Of a stretch of 10,352 bases of DNA, positions 1 through 6,025 are shown one piece after another (positions within the stretch are counted from its first letter, which is position 1; every line of letters begins with the position of its first letter). The stretch comes from JBEIUO01 sp964549785. GTDB lineage: Bacteria > Planctomycetota > Phycisphaerae > Phycisphaerales > UBA1924. Below the pieces are notes generated by a model that saw nothing but the letters and a program-made list of their open reading frames with translations, was not told the DNA's origin and searched no databases. Made by a program: the position numbers and the translations under genes. The DNA lies in NCBI GenBank assembly GCA_964549785.1, contig CAZJXA010000112.1, positions 1 to 10,352 of the forward strand, read 5' to 3'.

Positions 1-922
1 CCTCCCCGACCCCAGGCCCCAGCCGAAACTCGACGTCTCCCCAGACGCGGTGCCCGAATCGGTTTCCGGCTTCAGTTGCTCCATTCCCGCATCCATGTGG
101 CCCGCCGGTGAGGCCGCCGCGAAGAAGCGCCTCCGTTGGTTCGCCTCGAACGCCATCACCGACTACAAAGTCAGCCGCGACATCCCGTCGCTCGACGGCA
201 CCAGCCGCCTCTCACCCCACCTCGCGTCGGGCTCCGTCTCGCCCCGCCAGTGCCTCGCGGCCGCACTAGTAGCCAACGCCGCCAGCACGTCGCCCTTTGA
301 CACCGGTCCTGCGGGCATCGTCCAATGGATAAGCGAACTCATCTGGCGCGAGTTCTACGTTGCCGTGATGGTCGGTTTTCCACGAGTGGCCCGCCACCGC
401 GCGTTCAAGCCCGCGACCGAACGCATCCGCTGGAACGACAACCCCGCGCACCTTCAAGCCTGGAAGGCCGGTCAGACCGGCGTCCCCATCGTCGATGCCG
501 GGATGCGACAACTGCAGGGCGAAGGCTGGATGCACAACCGCGTCCGCATGATCACCGCGATGTACTTCTCGAAGAATCTGTTCCTCGACTGGCGACTCGG
601 CGAGAAGCACTTCATGCTGAACCTCATCGACGGCTCGCTCGCCAGCAACAACGGCGGTTGGCAGTGGTCGGCCTCCACCGGCACCGATGCCGCGCCCTAT
701 TTCCGCATCTTCAACCCGGTCACCCAGAGCGAGCGTTTTGACGAAGCCGGGGACTACATCCGTAAGTGGGTGCCGGAGCTCGCTCGCGTGCAGGGCGACG
801 CGATCCACGACCCTTCGCGCCTCCCCGTCCTCCTCCGGTCAACCCTTGATTACCCCGACATGCTCGTCGATCTCTCCACCAGCCGCGCGGCCGCAATCGA
901 GGCATTCAAGGCCGCCCCATGA
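1..922 (+). CDS. phrB: Deoxyribodipyrimidine photolyase, class I (C-terminal part, 5' end outside window)
   Basis: This enzyme repairs cyclobutane pyrimidine dimers with blue-light energy through FAD. The frame is open to the left edge (first whole codon at base 2), so the GTG at 50 is internal. About 306 residues are visible, against roughly 450-480 for the family, so the N-terminal antenna-binding domain lies outside. The FAD-binding helical domain is complete: TSRLSPHLASG, then ELIWREF, GVPIVDAGMRQL, GWMHNRVRM and the signature around NNGGWQWSASTGTDAAPYFR. The electron-transfer Trp triad of E. coli photolyase (W306, W359, W382) corresponds to Trp codons at 431, 590 and 659. The substrate-contacting Trp of WREF is at 344, and the Asn before GGW that contacts the flavin is kept. 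It meets the next gene tail to tail with a 10-base gap. A photoreceptor cryptochrome is possible, but the motif similarity to CPD photolyases is very close. Confidence 0.95.
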   Translation, partial: LPDPRPQPKLDVSPDAVPESVSGFSCSIPASMWPAGEAAAKKRLRWFASNAITDYKVSRDIPSLDGTSRLSPHLASGSVSPRQCLAAALVANAASTSPFDTGPAGIVQWISELIWREFYVAVMVGFPRVARHRAFKPATERIRWNDNPAHLQAWKAGQTGVPIVDAGMRQLQGEGWMHNRVRMITAMYFSKNLFLDWRLGEKHFMLNLIDGSLASNNGGWQWSASTGTDAAPYFRIFNPVTQSERFDEAGDYIRKWVPELARVQGDAIHDPSRLPVLLRSTLDYPDMLVDLSTSRAAAIEAFKAAP

Positions 923-932
923 GCCGGTCGGT

Positions 933-2417
933 CTAGGGCGCGACCGGAACCGCCACGATCTTCTTGAGTTCCCGCCGCATGATCTTCCCGGTGGGGTTTC
1001 GGGGCAGTTTCTCGAGGTTTCGGATTTCCCGCGGCACCTTGTACCCGGCCAGCCGGGCCCGGCACCAATTGAGGAGGGCCCGTTCGTCGAAGGCCGCTCC
1101 CTCTTTCAATTCAATGAACGCGAGCGGCTGCTCGCCCCGCATCGGATCGGTGACGCCGATAACGCCGCTGGCGTGGACGCTCTCGTGCTGATCCAGCACT
1201 TCCTCGATCTCGCGCGGGAATACGTTCTCGCCCCCGATGATCAGCATCTCCTTCAGCCGCCCCGTGATCGCCAAGTGCCCATCGGCGTCAAACCGCCCGA
1301 TGTCCCCGGTGCGGAAGTAGCCGTCGTCCGTAAAGGCCGCGGCGGTCTCTTTCGGCAGGTTGAAATAGCCCTTCATGATGTTGGGGCCGCGCATCTGCAC
1401 CTCGCCCTCTGCCCCGCGCCGCACAATCTGGCCGGTGTTCGGATCGATGATCCGCTGGTCGATCTTTGGGAGGGGCATCCCCACCGACCGGGGGCGCCAT
1501 TCCTGGGGTCGGCACCAGTTGGAGACCGGGCTGGTTTCGGTGAGGCCGTACCCCTCGTTGATGGTCACCCCGAAACGCTCGCGATAGGCGTTAAAGACCG
1601 CCTCGGGCAGCGGCTCTCCTCCCGAGACCACATACCGGAGCGAGGCGAAATCTTCCCTCGACATGTCCTTGAGGGTGAGAAGGGCGTTGTACATCGAGGG
1701 GATGGCGATCATGATCGTTGGGTGATGGTCGCGGATGAGCCGGAGGATCTTGGACGGCACGAACCGGGCCGAGTACACGGTCTTGATCCCGAACGTCAGG
1801 GGCAACAACGTGAGCACCGTCATCCCGAACGAATGGAATTGCGGCAGGACGCCCAGAATCCGGTCGCCCGGGCTAAAGTCCACCCAGGCGCTGATCTGCT
1901 CGATGTTCGACCTGAGGTTGGCGTGGGTCAGCATCACTCCCTTGGGGTTGCCGCTCGTTCCCGACGTGTACAGCAGCACGGCCAGGTCGTCCTCGCGTTT
2001 GGCGCGCGGCCAGGTGGGAGTCGGAACCCCTTTCAGGCCCGCCTTGTCGAGGGCGATGAGGTTCTTGACCTGCGGCTCATAGCCTAGATGGGTGAGCATT
2101 GGACCCGCCGTCAGGATGGTGTCCGTCCCGCAGTCGTTGATGACGTACTGGAGTTCTTCCTTCTTCAGCAAATAGTTGAGCGGAACCACGGTTTTGCCCA
2201 GCCACCACGCGGCGAGGGCACAGGCCCCAAAGCCGCCGCCGGTCGGCAGCAGCACGCCCACGGTCTCGGTGCCGCACACCCCGTCCAGCAACCCGGCGAT
2301 GTGCAGCATCCCGCCCACCACGTCGATGCCCCGGTATTGCCGGTTGTCGTCGATCGTGAAGATTCGCTTGGGCCGCGAGAGACACCTTCGGATGATGGGC
2401 CAGTGGACGGTGGGCAC
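933..2417 (-). CDS. Acyl-CoA (or acyl-ACP) synthetase, AMP-forming ANL superfamily
   Basis: The protein (494 residues) should activate a carboxylic acid, probably a fatty acid, with ATP to an acyl-adenylate and pass it to CoA or another pantetheine thiol in the cytoplasm. All core ANL motifs are present: the P-loop YTSGTSGNPKG (150-160), EGYGLTETSP (288-297), the RTGD Asp (370-372), the hinge and A8 region GRLKEMLIIGGENVFPREIE (386-405), and PRNPTGKIM (472-480) with the catalytic Lys at 478. The length is slightly short for FadD-type ligases (about 500-560), mostly at the N-terminus. The start is GTG, backed by GGAG with an 8-base spacing. The substrate cannot be read from sequence. The segment around QFHSFGM is reminiscent of long-chain acyl-CoA ligases and of the synthetase half of Aas, so acyl-ACP synthetase is a fair alternative. 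It is transcribed away from the SPOR lipoprotein gene and convergent with the photolyase. Confidence 0.93.
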   Translation of the reverse strand: MPTVHWPIIRRCLSRPKRIFTIDDNRQYRGIDVVGGMLHIAGLLDGVCGTETVGVLLPTGGGFGACALAAWWLGKTVVPLNYLLKKEELQYVINDCGTDTILTAGPMLTHLGYEPQVKNLIALDKAGLKGVPTPTWPRAKREDDLAVLLYTSGTSGNPKGVMLTHANLRSNIEQISAWVDFSPGDRILGVLPQFHSFGMTVLTLLPLTFGIKTVYSARFVPSKILRLIRDHHPTIMIAIPSMYNALLTLKDMSREDFASLRYVVSGGEPLPEAVFNAYRERFGVTINEGYGLTETSPVSNWCRPQEWRPRSVGMPLPKIDQRIIDPNTGQIVRRGAEGEVQMRGPNIMKGYFNLPKETAAAFTDDGYFRTGDIGRFDADGHLAITGRLKEMLIIGGENVFPREIEEVLDQHESVHASGVIGVTDPMRGEQPLAFIELKEGAAFDERALLNWCRARLAGYKVPREIRNLEKLPRNPTGKIMRRELKKIVAVPVAP

Positions 2418-2425
2418 GTCAATTA

Positions 2426-2429
2426 CTCC
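2426..2429 (-). promoter_or_regulatory. Ribosome binding site of the acyl-CoA synthetase gene
   Basis: On the minus strand GGAG lies 8 bases before the GTG at 2415-2417. It supports this non-ATG start, since no ATG is available near the N-terminus of the conserved region. Confidence 0.6.
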
Positions 2430-2486
2430 GGAGAACGAAAGGGCATCAAAGTCGGAAAGAAAGTTCGGGCTTCACCGCCGCGTTCT

Positions 2487-2507
2487 GACGATAACGAAGG
2501 TATCGTC
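2487..2507. promoter_or_regulatory. Perfect 7-bp dyad in the divergent spacer (possible operator or leader hairpin)
   Basis: GACGATA (2487-2493) is followed by a 7-base spacer and its exact reverse complement TATCGTC (2501-2507). It sits in the 130-base region between the divergent synthetase gene and the SPOR lipoprotein gene, 41 bases before the latter's ATG. No T-run follows, so it is not a standard intrinsic terminator. It could be an operator acting on one or both promoters, or a hairpin in the leader. The role is inference; the symmetry is seen directly. I found no convincing -35/-10 pair in this spacer. Confidence 0.35.
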
Positions 2508-2547
2508 GCTTTGGCCCATATTCCGGCTCTTATTCGGAGTCATTGTC

Positions 2548-3348
2548 ATGTCGGTTCGTTCCCGCACCCTCTCGATCGTTTCCATCGCGCTCCTTTCCTT
2601 CGTGCTGGTCGGGTGCAATAAGGCCGGCAAGGCGGGCTCGGATTACTTGGCCGCCTACGACCAGGGCCGCTACGCCGAGGCCTATGACTCGGCGGCCCGG
2701 GTGGCCGACAAGAAGTCCGGCCAGGGGCGAGAGAGCGCCGCCCTCATCGCCGGGCTTTCCGCCCAGCGCCTCGGTCGCGACATCGATGCTGAACGCTGGC
2801 TGACGCCCATCCTGCAATCGCCCGACGGTGCCATCGCCGGGCGTGCGGGGGCCGCCCTCGGCCTGATGGCCCAGGAATCCGGCCGCAATCTCGAGGCGTC
2901 GGTACTGCTTGAAAAGGCCTCGACCAAACTTTCCGGCGACGAAGCCGCCCGGTCGTCGATGTACGCCGGGGACTCATACCGGGCCCTAGGGAAGCCAGGA
3001 GAAGCGATCACCGCCTATACCCGGGCCCAAGGAATGGTCCAATCCGACACCCAACTCCGCGGCATGATCGCGGATCGCATGGCAAGCGGCTCGGCGGGCG
3101 GGCCCGGAACCGTTGCCAAGGGAATGTGGGCCGTGCAAATGGGTGCGTTCTCGACCCAAAAGAACGCCCAGGCCGAAGCCGTCAAGGCCGCTCGATTCGG
3201 CTCACCGCGCGTCGTCCCGGTTTCATCCAGCAAGGGCCAGCGGCTCTACGCGGTGCGGGTAGGGGCCTTCCCGGGACGGGGTGCTGCGGATAGCCTCAAG
3301 GGGCGAATCGGCACGACCGCCCGCGTCGTCCAGACGACCGATGAGTGA
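2548..3348 (+). CDS. TPR-like lipoprotein with C-terminal SPOR domain
   Basis: A 266-residue envelope lipoprotein. The N-terminus has a basic start, a hydrophobic stretch (about 8-21) and a lipobox LVGC with the acylated Cys at 23. Residues about 31-165 are Ala-rich helical pairs resembling tetratricopeptide repeats, for example YLAAYDQGRYAEAYDSA and SYRALGKPGEAITAYTRA. After a Gly-rich linker (180-190) comes a SPOR domain (about 193-262), with the paired WAVQMGAF and YAVRVGAF strands typical of that fold. SPOR domains bind peptidoglycan glycan strands lacking stem peptides, so the protein probably tethers a repeat scaffold to the cell wall from a membrane anchor. The ATG at 2548 was chosen because CGGAG lies 8 bases upstream and the signal sequence begins there. 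The reading frame is open back to 2176 but overlaps the opposing gene. No enzymatic function is suggested. The next gene follows after 78 bases and may be co-transcribed. Confidence 0.85.
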   Translation: MSVRSRTLSIVSIALLSFVLVGCNKAGKAGSDYLAAYDQGRYAEAYDSAARVADKKSGQGRESAALIAGLSAQRLGRDIDAERWLTPILQSPDGAIAGRAGAALGLMAQESGRNLEASVLLEKASTKLSGDEAARSSMYAGDSYRALGKPGEAITAYTRAQGMVQSDTQLRGMIADRMASGSAGGPGTVAKGMWAVQMGAFSTQKNAQAEAVKAARFGSPRVVPVSSSKGQRLYAVRVGAFPGRGAADSLKGRIGTTARVVQTTDE

Positions 3349-3426
3349 GCCCCGCAACCCCGAGCGTGCGGCAACCGTAAAACTCTTTGGGGCAGAACCT
3401 GTGCGGTCCCGCCCCTTGGAGTTCAC

Positions 3427-4503
3427 ATGAAATCACTTGCTTTCGCTGCGGCCCTGCTCATTTCGCCGCTGGCGTTCGCCCAGGTCGAGGTGACGAGCGG
3501 CGAGCCGACCGCCCTGACCGGCGACCAGATTCCCGACTGGGCGCGCCGGCTCGCGATCGACCCCGAGAGCGAGAGTGCCCGGGCGTACGCGGCCTCGCAG
3601 AAAAAACGGATTGAGGTCGAGCGCGAGCTGAAAAAGATCCGCATGGTGTACTTCCGGAACACCAAAGCCCAGAGCAAGCGTCAGGAAGGAATCGCCAAAC
3701 TTCACGACTTCAACGATCCTTCGCTTGATCCATCGCTCCTCGAGATCTTTGCGCGAGAGGAAGCGGATGTTCGTTCTGCGATCCTGGACCTCTTCGCCAA
3801 TCGCCGCGAGGAGTCCGGGGACACCTCGCTGGCCTGGGTGGCCGTGTTTGACGATTCAAGCGAGATGCGGGGCGCGGCGACGCAGCGGCTGGGCGTCCGC
3901 ATGAAGGAGTCCGAGGGAACGCTCGCCGACTCCTCACGACTGGTGATCTACGAGGGTTTGCGGTCTGGAAAATCCGAGGCCAAGGCCGCCGCCGCACAGC
4001 TGGCGAACGTGCTGGGCGTGGTGGAAGCGATCCCGTGGATGATCGCCACTCAGGCCGGCGGTCGCGCCGCGGGCGGTGGCACGGGCGGGGGTCGCAAGGG
4101 CGACTTGGCGTGGATCGCGGTCGGAACGCAACAGGCGTTCGTCAGCGATCTGACCCCGGTGGTCGGGCCTAGCGCGGTCGCTTTCGACCCGCAACTCAGT
4201 GTAGTGACGACTGGTTCGCTGCTTCGGATCAATGACGCGGTGGTGATCGAGTATCACCTCGACATCCATAACGCACTCGTCGAACTGACGTCGAGGTTGA
4301 GCGAAACGAACACGGCGCCTTTGGGTTGGAACCTACCGGGGTGGCGAGAGTGGTACGCCAAAGAATTTCTGCCGACGTGGACGGCAAAGGTCGAACACGA
4401 GAAGGCCGCGAGCCAAGCTGCGGCCGCGAATCCGGTCGTCACCCAACCGGATGCGAACCCGGCCGGAACGCCGACCGCGCCGAGCGAACCCGGGCCCGGA
4501 TGA
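3427..4503 (+). CDS. Exported helical-repeat (HEAT-like) protein of unknown function
   Basis: This 358-residue protein is not recognised as a named family. It begins with a clear Sec signal peptide (MKSLAFAAALLISPLAFA, likely cleaved before Gln19) and so acts in the periplasm or outside. A charged helical stretch (about 45-95), possibly coiled coil, is followed by paired helices with conserved-looking spacing (about 95-200) that resemble HEAT-type repeats. Then come a Gly/Arg-rich flexible loop (211-224), a segment rich in beta-branched residues (about 228-290), a Trp-rich motif WNLPGWREWY (301-310) and a Pro/Ala-rich tail from about 325. HEAT-like secreted proteins ending in such Trp-rich segments are common in Planctomycetota, which is partly why that phylum is proposed. 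GGAG lies 5 bases before the ATG. No catalytic motif is visible; a structural or binding role is likely. The HEAT assignment is from pattern only. Confidence 0.8.
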   Translation: MKSLAFAAALLISPLAFAQVEVTSGEPTALTGDQIPDWARRLAIDPESESARAYAASQKKRIEVERELKKIRMVYFRNTKAQSKRQEGIAKLHDFNDPSLDPSLLEIFAREEADVRSAILDLFANRREESGDTSLAWVAVFDDSSEMRGAATQRLGVRMKESEGTLADSSRLVIYEGLRSGKSEAKAAAAQLANVLGVVEAIPWMIATQAGGRAAGGGTGGGRKGDLAWIAVGTQQAFVSDLTPVVGPSAVAFDPQLSVVTTGSLLRINDAVVIEYHLDIHNALVELTSRLSETNTAPLGWNLPGWREWYAKEFLPTWTAKVEHEKAASQAAAANPVVTQPDANPAGTPTAPSEPGPG

Positions 4504-4566
4504 TTTGGAGGCGGGCCCCCACGCGCGGCAGCGGCGGGGAGGCGCCGGAGCTCGTTTGGGTTCGCA

Positions 4567-4950
4567 TCAATCCGCCACGGCGATCACCGAGGCCATGGCG
4601 ACGCCGTCGGTGTGGGAGATCGACAAGAACCAGCCGGTAATCCCCGAGGCCGACGCGATTTCTGCCGCCTGGCCCGTGATGCGAACGGTGGGGGCTCCGG
4701 ATGGAAGGAGCACCACCTCGATATCGGTCCAGGCGATCCCTCTGCTCCATCCGGTGCCCAGTGCTTTGAGGACAGCCTCCTTCGCGGCGAACCGGGCGGC
4801 GAAATGCTGTGCGGGCTTCCGCGAGTCGTCGCAGTACGCGGCTTCGGCGGGTGTGAAGACACGCTCACGGAAGCGGTCGCCGTAGGTGCTGAGGCTTTTC
4901 GCGACCCGATCGATCGTGACCAGATCGACACCGTGTCCGATGATTTTCAC
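4567..4950 (-). CDS. acpS: Holo-[acyl-carrier-protein] synthase
   Basis: AcpS moves the 4'-phosphopantetheine arm of CoA onto a Ser of apo-acyl carrier protein, switching on fatty acid synthesis. The 127-residue length is typical. The protein starts MKIIGHGVDLVTIDR, with the Mg-binding Asp at residue 9, and has ARFAAKEAVLKALGTG (52-67) with the second metal ligand Glu58, then SISHT (110-114). These are the diagnostic AcpS motifs at their usual spacing. The GTG start at 4948-4950 was chosen because it begins the conserved first strand and because it overlaps the coaB stop as GTGA, a sign of coupled translation. A longer version from 5028 would add 26 residues lying inside coaB in another frame and is unlikely. 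It is convergent with the preceding plus-strand gene, with 63 bases between and no clear terminator. Confidence 0.95.
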   Translation of the reverse strand: MKIIGHGVDLVTIDRVAKSLSTYGDRFRERVFTPAEAAYCDDSRKPAQHFAARFAAKEAVLKALGTGWSRGIAWTDIEVVLLPSGAPTVRITGQAAEIASASGITGWFLSISHTDGVAMASVIAVAD

Positions 4951-5690
4951 GCCGTTCTCGTCGTGTTTGTGGTCGTGGAGAGGGCGGCGTTCACGTCCAG
5001 ACGCGACTCGATCATGGCCAGCAGCCAAGGAGCAAAGTCGTGTTTGGACATCAGTCCTGGGGTCGGCGTTTGGGAGCCGTCTTTCCCCAGCACAACCGCT
5101 TCGATGGTGTCGCTATCCATTGTCTCCAATGGGTTTCCCACAACCAAGTCGATTTTTTTCCGTTCCAACTTTGCCTTTGAGGAGGCCAACAAGTCGGCCC
5201 GCGGCTCCAAGGCGAACCCAACCATCAGCTGCTCGGGCCGACGCTTGGACGCGACCTCGGCCAAAAGATCGGGGGTGGGTTCGAGTTCCAAGGTGATCGC
5301 GGCGTCTGTCCTGCGGAATTTGCCCCCCGAGAGCATGGCGTTGGGCCTTGGACGGTAATCCGCGACCGCCGCGGCCATCACCAGCACGTCGGCCCGGGGC
5401 GCGTGTTCCGTGAGGAGCGAGCGCAGGTCCGAACAACTCAGGAACCGCAGCACCGCCAGTCGCGAATCACTCCCCGGGATAGGCGCGGGGGTCGAAGCCG
5501 GTCCGAGGAGGAGCGTTGTGCGCCAGCCGCGCGCGGCGGCCGCGGTTGCCAGAGCGATCCCGAGCTTGCCGGACGAGCGATTCCCCAGATATCGAACGGC
5601 ATCGATGGGTTCGTGGGTCGGCCCGGCGGTGATGAGCAGGCTTCTTTCCGGCGGATTACTGATGGGTTGCGAAGGTGCTGGGCGGTTCAA
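4947..5690 (-). CDS. coaB: Phosphopantothenate-cysteine ligase (stand-alone CoaB)
   Basis: CoaB joins cysteine to 4'-phosphopantothenate using a nucleotide triphosphate (CTP in most bacteria), the second step of CoA synthesis from pantothenate. In most bacteria it is fused behind the CoaC decarboxylase; here the 247-residue protein has the ligase half only. Visible motifs are TAGPTHEPID (21-30), VRYLGNRSSGKLG (32-44) with the Arg and Asn that correspond to E. coli R206 and N210, AAAVADY (106-112), GKFRR (123-127, in place of the KxKK motif), and KLERKKIDLVVGN (174-186). The start is TTG at 5688-5690, with GGTGA 7 bases upstream; no ATG or GTG is available between the upstream in-frame stop at 5745-5747 and the first conserved motif. 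The N-terminal 16 and C-terminal 12 residues are probably unstructured. It overlaps acpS by four bases. CoaC is not in the window. Confidence 0.93.
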   Translation of the reverse strand: MNRPAPSQPISNPPERSLLITAGPTHEPIDAVRYLGNRSSGKLGIALATAAAARGWRTTLLLGPASTPAPIPGSDSRLAVLRFLSCSDLRSLLTEHAPRADVLVMAAAVADYRPRPNAMLSGGKFRRTDAAITLELEPTPDLLAEVASKRRPEQLMVGFALEPRADLLASSKAKLERKKIDLVVGNPLETMDSDTIEAVVLGKDGSQTPTPGLMSKHDFAPWLLAMIESRLDVNAALSTTTNTTRTA

Positions 5691-5697
5691 TCGTGGG

Positions 5698-5702
5698 TCA
5701 CC
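5698..5702 (-). promoter_or_regulatory. Ribosome binding site supporting the TTG start of coaB
   Basis: GGTGA on the minus strand is 7 bases before the TTG at 5688-5690. It is the only reasonable initiation context before the conserved CoaB region and favours the rare TTG start. Confidence 0.45.
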
Positions 5703-5875
5703 AAAGTGGAACAGGGTGGATGGCGGGAGCGGCGCGGGCCCGTTCTAAAAGGAATCTCGATCCGGGAGGCGGCTGACGGCAGGGCGTTCTTCGCCGGGAC
5801 ACGAAGGGAAGCATAATCACGGGGGCGGCAGGGGCGGCACCGGAATCGGGCCGGCGTGTTCCTTCGGATCAGGAT

Positions 5876-5903
5876 TTGATTGGGGCGCGGGCATCACTAA
5901 ACT
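5876..5903 (+). promoter_or_regulatory. Candidate sigma-70-like promoter for the pilB-pilT cluster
   Basis: TTGATT (5876-5881) and TAAACT (5898-5903) are 16 bases apart, each matching four of six consensus positions. The AT-rich patch ACTAAACTAA stands out in an otherwise GC-rich stretch. The ATG of pilB is about 120 bases downstream. Consensus promoters are uncommon in many high-GC phyla, so this is only a candidate. Confidence 0.25.
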
Positions 5904-5954
5904 AAACGGCGCGGTCGCATCGTGCCTTGCCCCTCGATAAGGGGGCGGGCATCA
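5887..5954. repeat. Direct repeat GCGGGCATCA, two copies 58 bases apart
   Basis: Exact 10-base copies lie at 5887-5896 and 5945-5954, each preceded by a G-run. The first copy sits inside the spacer of the candidate promoter and the second is downstream of it. This placement would suit a pair of binding sites for one regulator, but chance repetition of GC-rich text is possible. Confidence 0.35.
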
Positions 5955-6016
5955 GAGGCCGATTTGGTTCGTGGCTTTGAGGGTGTGCGGGGTGTGTGCA
6001 ATGCCGCCGGCGGCGT

Positions 6017-6020
6017 GGAG
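6017..6020 (+). promoter_or_regulatory. Ribosome binding site of the first pilB gene
   Basis: GGAG ends 5 bases before the ATG at 6026 and decides this start over the upstream GTG at 5996, which would add ten mostly basic residues before the conserved domain. Confidence 0.6.
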
Positions 6021-6025
6021 AGTGC

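Larger units (their letters stand above)
5691..6025. other. 335-base divergent intergenic region between coaB and the first pilB
   Basis: No convincing gene was found here. On the minus strand a 39-codon frame from an ATG at 5814 has no family resemblance. The region must hold the promoters for the coaB-acpS pair (leftward) and the ATPase cluster (rightward). It contains a possible sigma-70-type promoter (5876-5903), a 10-base direct repeat GCGGGCATCA (5887-5896 and 5945-5954), a small dyad CCCCT/AGGGG (5930-5944), and a tandem 9-base near repeat GGGTGTGYG (5981-5998) close to the start of pilB. The repeats are seen directly; any regulatory role is inferred. Confidence 0.6.

Noticed and set aside
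687..2087. A 466-codon plus-strand frame opposite the acyl-CoA synthetase gene
   Set aside because: It overlaps the end of the photolyase and runs antisense to a gene with all ANL motifs; its composition is shadow-like.
2176..2547. Upstream extension of the SPOR lipoprotein frame
   Set aside because: It would overlap the opposing synthetase gene and bury the signal peptide and lipobox; the ATG at 2548 has a good ribosome binding site.
4492..4518. GGGCCCG / CGGGCCC possible hairpin at the end of the helical-repeat gene
   Set aside because: A 7-bp GC stem with a 13-base loop, starting inside the coding region and with no T-run; such pairings arise easily at this GC content.
5695..5814. Small minus-strand frame (39 codons) upstream of coaB
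   Set aside because: No ribosome binding site of note, Arg/Pro-rich shadow-like composition, and it lies where the coaB leader is expected.
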